5,040 nt of DNA from an uncultured Burkholderiales bacterium (GCA_903926695.1 CAIYKK010000063.1:1-5040); one strand, 5' to 3'. Numbered from the stretch's first letter, positions 1-4,841 are shown. Translations and numbers: made by a program. The notes: generated from the sequence alone by a model not told the origin.

Positions 1-122
1 CCACCTAGTCTTTTAAAAAGAATTTTGGGCTCATGATGCGGGTCTGAATCCTTCACCCACGCAAGCCGCTTGCTGTCATTTTCCTTACTCCAAATTAGCC
101 ATTAGTGGATAGAACAATGTGT

Positions 123-145
123 AACTACCGCAATCATTGGTAGTT
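123..145. repeat. Inverted repeat, possible NarL-type operator
   Basis: AACTACC (123-129) and GGTAGTT (139-145) are perfect 7-bp inverted arms around a 9-nt spacer. Read as NarL heptamers, TACCGCA (126-132) matches TACYNMT at 6 of 7 positions, and ATTGGTA (136-142) is a full match on the other strand. The heptamers are 3 bp apart, whereas the classical NarL/NarP arrangement has 2 bp. The site lies about 175 bp before a gene pair that encodes a NarL-family regulator, so autoregulation is possible but unproven. Confidence 0.3.
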
Positions 146-305
146 CAACGCCTGTTCCTAGCAGATTTGCTGGCGATTTGCCCTAAGGTTGAACCCTGAC
201 ACAACGATAAAAATTTCCTCCCGAGTTTGTGCAAAACCGCTCTCTTTAAGCCGTGCTGTCACGGCTGAAAAACTGTAAGGTTTGGCCCGGTAGGAGAAAA
301 GCTTC

Positions 306-311
306 AGGAGG
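306..311 (+). promoter_or_regulatory. Shine-Dalgarno site of the histidine kinase
   Basis: A full AGGAGG lies 4 nt before the ATG at 316. It decides the start: the in-frame GTG at 253 would add 21 residues but has no comparable ribosome site, and those residues show no domain. Confidence 0.75.
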
Positions 312-315
312 ATTT

Positions 316-1149
316 ATGGAAAACCGTCTTCAGTTTGGCGCGAAATCCGTTCCATTGATGACAATGGGCGCCTTGGCCTGCCACCACTTTTATGGGCCGC
401 GCGTGATGGGGCAGGAGTTCCAGCCGACGCCCGGCGCGCTGCTCCCCTTGTCCGATTCCCTGCGCGCTGTGCATGAGCACCGCGCTTTTGCCCTGGCCGC
501 CAACGCCATCCGCGAAGAGGAAAAAGCCCGTGTGGCGCGTGAGCTGCACGATGAGCTGGCGCAATCGCTGACGGCGCTGAAAATGGATGCCCTCTGGGTG
601 CGTGACCACGCCGTGTACACGCCCGAAGCCGCCGCCGCCCGGCTCACCGACATGGTCGAAATGATAGACCGCACAGTGATGGCCACGCGCCGCATTGCCG
701 CCGATCTGCGGCCCATGCTGCTCGACGACTTGGGCCTGCTACCAGCGATTGAGTGGCTGGCGGGGCGCTTCACCCAGCGCAGCGGCGTGGTTTGCCAGCT
801 GTCGGTGGACGAGGGGCTGGAGTTTGATCTGCCGGAGCCTTATGCGACGGCGGTGTTTCGCATCGTGCAGGAGTCGCTGGCCAATGTGGCCAAGCATGCC
901 AGCGCCTCGCAGGTTCGGGTGACGCTGGGCAAAGTGCCCGACGGCGTGGTGCTGCGGGTACAGGACAACGGTTGCGGATTTTTCACGGTCGCGCCGCGTA
1001 AGCCGCAATCCATGGGCCTGATGGGCTTGCGCGAGCGCGCCCAGCTTCTCGGTGGCAGCACGACGCTGAACAGCGCGCCAGGGCAGGGCACCTGCGTCGA
1101 GGTCTATATTCCCCTGGCGCAACCACCCGCGAAGGGGCCAGCCAAATGA
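316..1149 (+). CDS. NarX/DegS-type sensor histidine kinase without a membrane segment
   Basis: This 277-aa kinase should autophosphorylate and pass phosphate to the response regulator encoded directly downstream. The HisKA_3 dimerisation domain carries His78 in RELHDELAQSL. The following D79-x3-Q83 matches the DxxxQ phosphatase motif of the NarX family, so it can probably also dephosphorylate its partner. The HATPase_c domain shows the N box with Asn190 (FRIVQESLANVAKHA), a G1 box DNGCG at 217-221 and a G2 region MGLMGLRER at 233-241, and the protein ends in a normal strand (CVEVYIPL). No transmembrane helix, signal peptide or recognisable PAS/GAF domain is visible in the first 60 or so residues, so it should be cytoplasmic. 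What it senses is unknown. The stop overlaps the next start (ATGA at 1146-1149), which indicates one operon with translational coupling. Confidence 0.9.
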   Translation: MENRLQFGAKSVPLMTMGALACHHFYGPRVMGQEFQPTPGALLPLSDSLRAVHEHRAFALAANAIREEEKARVARELHDELAQSLTALKMDALWVRDHAVYTPEAAAARLTDMVEMIDRTVMATRRIAADLRPMLLDDLGLLPAIEWLAGRFTQRSGVVCQLSVDEGLEFDLPEPYATAVFRIVQESLANVAKHASASQVRVTLGKVPDGVVLRVQDNGCGFFTVAPRKPQSMGLMGLRERAQLLGGSTTLNSAPGQGTCVEVYIPLAQPPAKGPAK

Positions 1150-1790
1150 TCAGAATCGTGATTGCCGATGACCATGCCATCGTGCGCGAAGGGCTCAAGC
1201 GCATCATCACCTCGGCTGATGACATGATGGTGGTGGGTGAGGCGGCCGACGGCTCCGAGGTGATGCAGCAGGTGCGCGGCGCCGATTTCGACGTGCTGCT
1301 GCTCGACCTGTCCATGCCGGGGCGCAGCGGCATGGAGCTGATCAAGCTGGTGCGCGGCGAGAAACCCCGTCTGCGTATCCTCGTGCTGAGCATGCACCAA
1401 GAACTTCAATACGCCGTGCGCGCCATCAAGTCCGGCGCCAGCGGCTACCTCACCAAAGAAAGCGCGCCGCTCCAGCTGCTTCAGGTGCTGCGCAAGATTG
1501 CCGCAGGCGGCGCTTTTATCAGCGCCGATGTCGCCGAGCAGCTCGCCATGGGCAGCATGCAGGGCGCGGGGGTGGCGGCCCACGAAAAACTCTCGGACCG
1601 CGAATTTGAAGTGTTTCGCCTGATTGCCATCGGCGTGTCCGTGACCGACATCGCTGCCCGGCTGAACCTGTCGGCCAAAACCATCAGCACTCACAAATCC
1701 AACCTGATGCAGAAAATGGGCTTGACCAACCAGAGCGAACTAATCCGCTACGCCCTCAAGCACGGCGTGACGGAGCCGCTAGAGCCTTGA
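1146..1790 (+). CDS. NarL/FixJ-family response regulator (receiver plus LuxR-type HTH)
   Basis: This 214-aa protein is a complete DNA-binding response regulator. The N-terminal receiver has the acidic pair D8/D9, phospho-acceptor D54 (VLLLDLSMPG), S82 at the switch Ser/Thr position, Y101 and K104 (GYLTKE), so it should be phosphorylatable. After a linker near residues 125-147, a LuxR/GerE helix-turn-helix spans about 149-206, opening with LSDREFEVFRLIAIG and containing the recognition region AKTISTHKSNLMQKMGL. Its cognate kinase is almost certainly the gene it overlaps by 4 bases. Target genes are unknown; the inverted repeat upstream of the kinase and two isolated NarL-like heptamers after this gene (TACCACT at 1916-1922; TACCCCT on the minus strand at 1992-1986) are candidates only. 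Confidence 0.93.
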   Translation: MIRIVIADDHAIVREGLKRIITSADDMMVVGEAADGSEVMQQVRGADFDVLLLDLSMPGRSGMELIKLVRGEKPRLRILVLSMHQELQYAVRAIKSGASGYLTKESAPLQLLQVLRKIAAGGAFISADVAEQLAMGSMQGAGVAAHEKLSDREFEVFRLIAIGVSVTDIAARLNLSAKTISTHKSNLMQKMGLTNQSELIRYALKHGVTEPLEP

Positions 1791-1813
1791 GCACGCGGCG
1801 GCGCCCGCGCTGC
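1791..1813 (+). terminator. Stem-loop after the response regulator, possible weak terminator
   Basis: Directly after the stop codon, CGCGG (1794-1798) pairs with CCGCG (1805-1809) around a 6-nt loop. GCA (1791-1793) pairs with TGC (1811-1813) across a one-base bulge. The stem is very GC-rich, but only TTT follows (1815-1817), so it is at best a weak or Rho-assisted terminator. Its place between the kinase/regulator pair and the FNR box at 1825 fits an operon boundary. Confidence 0.4.
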
Positions 1814-1824
1814 CTTTGCCCCGC

Positions 1825-1865
1825 TTGATGCTTGTCAAGCCCGCCCGCCCCCAGACCCCTACCAT
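1825..1865 (+). promoter_or_regulatory. FNR/Anr box with class II-like promoter
   Basis: TTGAT-GCTT-GTCAA (1825-1838) matches the FNR consensus TTGAT-N4-ATCAA at 9 of 10 positions. TACCAT (1860-1865) matches the -10 consensus at 4 of 6. The two centres are 31 bp apart; a class II FNR promoter (box at -41.5) expects about 32. The predicted start site is near 1872. The operon just downstream encodes an FNR whose recognition helix has the residues that read TTGAT, so positive autoregulation at low oxygen is likely. If this is the only promoter, the leader is about 228 nt. Confidence 0.65.
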
Positions 1866-1946
1866 GACAACATGCCAACTGCCGGACGGAGCGGGTTTCA
1901 AAAACGTCCCTCCGTTACCACTGCCCGCGCATCGGGATGCCTGGGT

Positions 1947-1966
1947 GCCTACCCGGTTTCGTAGGC
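1947..1966 (+). repeat. Inverted repeat in the presumed leader
   Basis: GCCTAC (1947-1952) and GTAGGC (1961-1966) form perfect 6-bp arms around an 8-nt loop. An alternative pairing of GTGCC (1945-1949) with GGCAC (1969-1973) uses overlapping bases, so two exclusive folds are possible. No T-run follows, so it is not an obvious terminator. Confidence 0.35.
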
Positions 1967-2064
1967 TGGGCACTCTTTGGCGATTAGGGGTATGCCTAGC
2001 AGAATGTGGTGCAGGTATCGCGCCAACAGCGTGTTGTCTGACACTTACATTCAGCCGTGCCCGA

Positions 2065-2079
2065 TGCTGCATTGCAGCA
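2065..2079. repeat. 15-bp palindrome just before the receiver gene
   Basis: TGCTGCA and TGCAGCA flank a single central T, giving a perfect odd-length palindrome that ends 20 nt before the ATG at 2100. It could be an operator. In RNA it could instead form a small hairpin near the ribosome site. No known binding motif is recognised in it. Confidence 0.35.
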
Positions 2080-2099
2080 ATACCCGTCATAGTTGAGGC

Positions 2100-2489
2100 A
2101 TGCCTCACCGAAACAAATCCGTCAGCGTTTTCATTGCCGATGACTCTCCTGCGATCAACGAGCGCATCGCCTTGATCCTGGACACCAGCACGATCACCGT
2201 CGTGGGCCAGGCCAAAACACCGCAGGATGCGATTGACGGCATCCTGGCCGCTTACCCCAACGTCGTCGTGCTCAGCGCCGAGCTTGATGGCGGCTCGGGC
2301 CTGCAAGTGCTGCGGGCCGTGCGCCATGTCGCGCCCAGCATCGCTTTTGTGGTGTTCGGCAGCAACGCCAGCCCCGATGAGCGCCAGTCCTATCTCGGCG
2401 AAGGGGCCGAGGATTTTCTCGACAAGAGCGACGAATTTGACCAGCTTGCGCATGCCGTCGTCAAAGCTTCGCAGCACACCGCCTATTAA
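2100..2489 (+). CDS. Single-domain receiver protein with degenerate phosphorylation site
   Basis: This 129-aa protein is a stand-alone CheY-like fold with no output domain. The acidic pair D14/D15 (FIADDS) and Lys109 (DFLDKS) are kept. The position after strand 3, where the phospho-acceptor Asp should be (normally VVVLDxxLPGGSG), is Ser59 in VVVLSAELDGGSG, and the switch Thr position appears to be Gly87 (VVFGSN). It therefore probably cannot be phosphorylated normally and may act by protein-protein contact. The start is well fixed, since an in-frame TGA lies at 2094-2096, but the only ribosome-site candidate is GAGG at 2095-2098, one base from the ATG, so translation may be weak. fnr follows 35 nt later with no terminator between, suggesting co-transcription from the FNR-box promoter. 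Its partner is unknown; the upstream kinase or FNR are the obvious guesses. Confidence 0.85.
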   Translation: MPHRNKSVSVFIADDSPAINERIALILDTSTITVVGQAKTPQDAIDGILAAYPNVVVLSAELDGGSGLQVLRAVRHVAPSIAFVVFGSNASPDERQSYLGEGAEDFLDKSDEFDQLAHAVVKASQHTAY

Positions 2490-2524
2490 CACCCTCAGCG
2501 CCCCCAGAAGGAGTAACTCACATC

Positions 2525-3319
2525 ATGCCAGTCGCCGTTCTTGAAGCTTTCACAGCCCCTGTCCACATTGCCTTGCGGCAACAGGATATTCCCTTAACCT
2601 CTGCGCCGGTGGTACCACTGCGTGTGCTCTGCTCCAGCTGCCATCTGCGCGAGTTGTGCGTGCCCTGCGGCGTCTCCAGCAGCGACATCCAGCGGCTCGA
2701 CGACATGAAGTTTGGCCGCCGCCGGGTCAAGATGGGTCAGATTCTGTACCGCGAGGGTGATCGTTTCCAGTTCATTTACGCCGTGCGCAGCGGCACCTTC
2801 CGCTCCAACCTCATGCTGGCCGACGGCCGCGAGCAGGTCAACGGCTTTTACATGGCGGGCGAAGTGATGGGACTCGACGGTGTCGCCAATGGCGTGCATG
2901 CCAGCAGCGCCACCGCGCTGGAAGACGCCGAAGTCTGCGTGATTCCCTACGCCCACCTGACCGATATGGCGATGGGCAACTCCGGTCTGCAGCAGGTCGT
3001 GGGCCGCCTGATGAGCCGCGAAATCCTGCGCGAGCACAGCCTGATGATGCTGCTCGGGAGCATGAACGCCGAAGAGCGCCTGGCCGCCTTTTTGCTGAAC
3101 CTGTCGCAGCGCCTCAAAGCGCGCGGCTACTCGGCCAGCGAATTTCACCTGCGCATGTCGCGCGCCGAAATCGGCAGCTACCTGGGCATGACGCTGGAGA
3201 CAGTGAGCCGCACTTTCTCGGCGTTCCAGCAGTTGCGGCTGCTGGAAGTGGACAAGCGCCACATCCGCCTGATCGACCTGGAAGGGCTGCGCCGGGCTTT
3301 TGAAGTACGCCTGCACTGA
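2525..3319 (+). CDS. fnr: Oxygen-sensing transcription regulator FNR (Crp/Fnr family)
   Basis: This 264-aa protein is a full FNR: an N-terminal [4Fe-4S] region, cyclic-nucleotide-like beta-barrel, dimer helix and C-terminal winged HTH. Cys36, Cys39, Cys45 and Cys138 align with E. coli C20, C23, C29 and C122 at a constant offset of 16, including the 93-residue gap between the last two. In the recognition helix (YLGMTLETVSRTF) E225, S228 and R229 align with E. coli E209, S212 and R213, which read the TTGAT half-site. NAEERLAAF (181-189) is a family hallmark. It should dimerise and bind DNA when oxygen is low, activating micro-aerobic or anaerobic genes. Odd points: His40 replaces the Ser next to the second ligand, Cys48 is an extra cysteine, and Glu170 replaces D154. 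A clear AAGGAG (2508-2513) precedes the ATG. A matching FNR box lies upstream of the operon. Confidence 0.95.
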   Translation: MPVAVLEAFTAPVHIALRQQDIPLTSAPVVPLRVLCSSCHLRELCVPCGVSSSDIQRLDDMKFGRRRVKMGQILYREGDRFQFIYAVRSGTFRSNLMLADGREQVNGFYMAGEVMGLDGVANGVHASSATALEDAEVCVIPYAHLTDMAMGNSGLQQVVGRLMSREILREHSLMMLLGSMNAEERLAAFLLNLSQRLKARGYSASEFHLRMSRAEIGSYLGMTLETVSRTFSAFQQLRLLEVDKRHIRLIDLEGLRRAFEVRLH

Positions 3320-3332
3320 GCGAGTCGGCCAG

Positions 3333-3358
3333 CCTGCAGCCTTTGCTGCGGCTGCAGG
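3333..3358. terminator. Stem-loop between convergent fnr and hsp20
   Basis: CCTGCAGCC (3333-3341) and GGCTGCAGG (3350-3358) form a perfect 9-bp stem with an 8-nt loop. It starts 14 nt after the fnr stop and lies 46 nt beyond the hsp20 stop on the other strand. It lacks a proper T-run on either side, so it may act as a bidirectional boundary or transcript-end stabiliser rather than a textbook intrinsic terminator. Confidence 0.5.
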
Positions 3359-3404
3359 GGTGCTGACTTTGCGCGTGGCGGGTCTGAATGAAGCGGGCAC
3401 GGGT

Positions 3405-3788
3405 TTATGGCACAGTCAGAACGACATTGGCATATTTGGCCTGCACCTTGGTGTCGTCCACGTCATGGACCAAGCTGAAGGTGCGTGAAATACTGCCCCA
3501 GTAGCGCTCACTGCGCAGCAGCTTGTCGCCATCGGCTTTTGTGTCTTTTTCGCGGTTGACTTCGACATCAATCTGCACCACGTTGCCGTCAATCCGCACG
3601 CTGATGTCTTCCTTTTTCACGCCTGGAATGTCGGCTTTGACCTGATAAGCATCGTCTTTTTCTGACAGATCGACCCGCATTTTCAGATCCTGCGGATCGG
3701 CCTCGAAAGCGATGGGCGTAAAAAAGCGGCGCAGGGCGGTTTCAAACGAGTCGCCAAAGGCGGGATCCAGAGCACGAAGTTTGCTCAT
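3405..3788 (-). CDS. Small heat-shock protein (Hsp20/alpha-crystallin family), short C-terminus
   Basis: This 127-aa ATP-independent holdase chaperone would bind unfolding proteins in the cytoplasm. The alpha-crystallin domain starts near residue 36 (MRVDLSEKDDAYQVKADIPGVKKEDI) and continues through DGNVVQIDVE and LRSERYWGSISRTFSL to the last residues. The N-terminal arm (SKLRALDPAFGDSFETALRRFF) is typical of betaproteobacterial members. The protein stops at YANVVLTVP, whereas relatives normally read like YxDGVLxLxLPKK followed by a tail with an I-x-I/V motif. It thus lacks the usual C-terminal extension used for oligomer assembly and looks about 15 residues short. The start at 3788 is chosen because AAGGAGA (complement of 3795-3801) lies 6 nt before the ATG; the longer reading to 3878 adds residues without homology. 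An FNR-like promoter lies upstream. Confidence 0.85.
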   Translation of the reverse strand: MSKLRALDPAFGDSFETALRRFFTPIAFEADPQDLKMRVDLSEKDDAYQVKADIPGVKKEDISVRIDGNVVQIDVEVNREKDTKADGDKLLRSERYWGSISRTFSLVHDVDDTKVQAKYANVVLTVP

Positions 3789-3938
3789 GATATTTCTCCT
3801 TGGGTTGGATGAAAAAGCTGACGCAACAAATTTGGCCGGGCTTCGCGCAAGCGCGCCAATGGGCGTTCTTTTCTGCAACGGTTTTTTTCCGCAAAAGCCT
3901 TATGTCAAGAGCGACCACAAACCTGGGTTTTAAATATA

Positions 3939-3980
3939 AATATAACCAGCCTGCTTTCTTTGTGGATTGAGATTTCGCAA
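3939..3980 (-). promoter_or_regulatory. FNR-like box and -10 upstream of hsp20
   Basis: Read on the minus strand, TTGCG-AAAT-CTCAA (3980 to 3967) matches the FNR consensus at 7 of 10. It is followed after 22 nt by TATATT (3944 to 3939), a 5 of 6 match to the -10 consensus. The centres are 32 bp apart, exactly the class II FNR geometry. The predicted start site near 3932 leaves a leader of about 144 nt before the hsp20 start. The same motif and spacing occur upstream of the phasin gene. The box alone is weak; the repetition is what supports it. Confidence 0.45.
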
Positions 3981-3986
3981 GTCGCC

Positions 3987-4011
3987 GCAGCCTTCGGTGC
4001 CTCAAGGCCGC
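3987..4011 (-). terminator. Possible stem-loop after the phasin gene
   Basis: In minus-strand RNA, complements of 4004-4011 and 3987-3994 can form an 8-bp stem containing one G-U pair, with a 9-nt loop, 15 nt after the phasin stop. No T-run follows, so termination is uncertain. It lies just before the putative hsp20 promoter and would separate the two transcripts. Confidence 0.3.
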
Positions 4012-4026
4012 TTCGCTGATTGGTCG

Positions 4027-4503
4027 CTACTCAATGGCGTAGTTGGGTCGGCTCGGAAAAAAGCCGTTGACCAGCGGCAGCGCCGCCTGAAAGGCGTTCA
4101 GCATTGAAGTCAAGCTGGCGGCTACCGGACTGTCGCGCAGATGGCTGACGCTGGTCATGATTTCGACCGGCGCCTGCATCGCCACAGCGGCGATCTGCCG
4201 CCAGTACTGGCTGGCCCTTTCCACGTCGAAATGAAGCAGCTCTGACTGGATATTAAGCAAGTCTGCGGCCATGCAGTGAGCGCGCAGCTTTTTCATGACC
4301 GCTTCGTGGTGCAGCGATGCGTGCTGCGCCGCCTCCTGCTGGATTTTTCGCATGGCTTCACTGCTGCGCAAAAGTGCGCAGGTTATTTCGGTGAGCATCA
4401 CCAACTGCTGGCGACTCAGGTCGGGTAGTTCGCTTTCGGTGGCCGGTTCGCTGCCGGGCATCTGCCAGGTCAAGGCGGGGCTGAAGAATTTTGTAGCATT
4501 CAT
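4027..4503 (-). CDS. Phasin-like polyhydroxyalkanoate granule-associated protein
   Basis: This 158-aa protein is probably a phasin, a small amphipathic helical protein that coats polyhydroxyalkanoate granules and limits their size. The family pattern is clearest at residues 82-116, LLNIQSELLHFDVERASQYW continuing into RQIAAVAMQAPVEIM, which matches the usual phasin repeat of a helix with a D/N-V-E-x-A-x-x-Y-W core. Residues 30-80 are predicted helical by eye (LSRQQLVMLTEITCALLRSSEAMRKIQ), and there is no signal peptide or membrane helix. The start at 4503 follows AAAGGA (complement of 4511-4516) by 7 nt; a longer reading from 4566 adds a proline-rich non-homologous stretch. It lies in the same direction as hsp20, with about 240 nt and a possible terminator between them, so the two are probably separate transcripts with similar promoters. 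Family assignment is from sequence pattern only. Confidence 0.65.
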   Translation of the reverse strand: MNATKFFSPALTWQMPGSEPATESELPDLSRQQLVMLTEITCALLRSSEAMRKIQQEAAQHASLHHEAVMKKLRAHCMAADLLNIQSELLHFDVERASQYWRQIAAVAMQAPVEIMTSVSHLRDSPVAASLTSMLNAFQAALPLVNGFFPSRPNYAIE

Positions 4504-4574
4504 GTCGGTGTCCTTTGGCGGATGAAATAGAGGCAAGCAAGGCGGCCGCGCTAACGGCTGTTGCAATAGTTTTC

Positions 4575-4616
4575 ATTCTGGAAGGCTTGGCGCTGTTTCT
4601 TGTTGATATGGCGCAA
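4575..4616 (-). promoter_or_regulatory. FNR-like box and -10 upstream of the phasin gene
   Basis: On the minus strand, TTGCG-CCAT-ATCAA (4616 to 4603) matches the FNR consensus at 8 of 10. After exactly 22 nt comes CAGAAT (4580 to 4575), a 4 of 6 match to the -10 consensus, with 32 bp between centres as in class II FNR promoters. The predicted start near 4568 gives a leader of about 65 nt. It shares ACTTGCG-N2-AT-N-TCAA with the hsp20 upstream region. Confidence 0.45.
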
Positions 4617-4702
4617 GTGCGGCCATCCGTCCAATCAAGGCGGCGCGGCGCATGAAGCTGCATTCTTTTTGCTTTCTTGGAAAGTAAGTGCAATTCGTGC
4701 GC

Positions 4703-4708
4703 TATAAT
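4703..4708 (+). promoter_or_regulatory. -10 box of the tRNA-Arg promoter
   Basis: A perfect TATAAT lies 10 nt before the mature tRNA 5' end, placing the transcription start close to the tRNA with a very short leader. No good -35 is found at 17 bp; TTGGAA (4677-4682) is 20 bp away, which is longer than usual. Confidence 0.65.
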
Positions 4709-4718
4709 TTATACTTCA

Positions 4719-4795
4719 GCGGCTGTAGCTCAGTTGGATAGAGTACTTGGCTACGAACCAAGGGGTCGTGGGTTCAATTCCTGCCAGCCGCACCA
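4719..4795 (+). tRNA. tRNA-Arg (anticodon ACG)
   Basis: The 77-nt sequence folds as a standard cloverleaf. Acceptor GCGGCTG (4719-4725) pairs with CAGCCGC (4785-4791), followed by discriminator A and an encoded CCA (4793-4795). The D stem is GCTC (4728-4731) with GAGT (4741-4744). The anticodon stem is CTTGG/CCAAG around the loop CTACGAA, with anticodon ACG at 4753-4755. The T arm has the loop TTCAATT. A34 should be deaminated to inosine so that CGU, CGC and CGA are read. It is a single-gene unit with its own -10 box and terminator. Confidence 0.97.
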
Positions 4796-4801
4796 AACGA
4801 C

Positions 4802-4841
4802 AAGCCCTAGAACAGAAATGTTCTAGGGCTTCTTCGTTTTT
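4802..4841 (+). terminator. Intrinsic terminator after tRNA-Arg
   Basis: A perfect 13-bp stem (4802-4814 with 4819-4831) is capped by a GAAA tetraloop (4815-4818), and a T-rich tail ends in TTTTT (4837-4841). It begins 6 nt after the tRNA CCA end and should end the tRNA transcript before greB. Confidence 0.93.

Larger units (their letters stand above)
1..315. other. Upstream non-coding region of the histidine kinase
   Basis: No convincing gene is visible on either strand. By eye the stretch is clearly richer in A+T than the coding DNA that follows, as expected of a promoter region. It holds an inverted repeat (AACTACC at 123-129, GGTAGTT at 139-145) and a short direct repeat of GATTTGC (164-170 and 175-181). 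A -10-like GATAAA lies at 206-211, but no good -35 element sits at 16-18 bp from it, so I do not call a promoter. The gene upstream of base 1 is outside the window. Confidence 0.6.
1814..2099 (+). other. Intergenic region with FNR box and structured presumed leader
   Basis: No credible gene lies in this stretch before the receiver gene. It holds an FNR box (1825-1838) and a -10-like hexamer (1860-1865). After the start site these predict (near 1872), several elements could fold in RNA: ACGGAG (1886-1891) with CTCCGT (1910-1915), GCCTAC (1947-1952) with GTAGGC (1961-1966), and a 15-bp palindrome at 2065-2079. A second weak promoter-like pair, TTGGCG (1977-1982) and CAGAAT (2000-2005) at 17-bp spacing, could start transcription closer to the gene. 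I recognise no known riboswitch class. Confidence 0.5.

Noticed and set aside
253..315. GTG-initiated 21-residue extension of the histidine kinase
   Set aside because: It has no ribosome site comparable to the AGGAGG before the ATG at 316, and the added residues show no family pattern.
1104..1694. Minus-strand open frames opposite the response regulator, and similar ones opposite the kinase
   Set aside because: They are low-complexity His/Ala/Gly-rich translations typical of antisense frames in GC-rich genes, with no ribosome site.
1967..1982. Possible sigma-54 promoter (GG at 1968-1969, GC at 1980-1981)
   Set aside because: The GG-N10-GC spacing fits, but most other consensus positions (CAC after GG, TT before GC) fail.
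1816..2175. Plus-strand frame of 119 codons spanning the intergenic region
   Set aside because: It overlaps the receiver gene in another frame, has no recognisable domain, and its start lies inside the FNR box region.
2594..3400. Minus-strand open frame of 268 codons opposite fnr
   Set aside because: It mirrors the codon bias of fnr, a fully supported gene, and shows no domain. Its first residues resemble an Hsp20 tail, noted under findings, but the frame runs on across all of fnr, so a simple fusion with hsp20 is implausible.
3903..3908. Perfect TTGACA on the minus strand upstream of hsp20
   Set aside because: No -10-like hexamer occurs 16-18 nt downstream; the sequence there is a run of A followed by CCG.
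4719..4795. tRNA 3' end as an integration (att) site
   Set aside because: No integrase, no repeated tRNA 3' fragment and no compositional break are visible beside it; greB follows directly.
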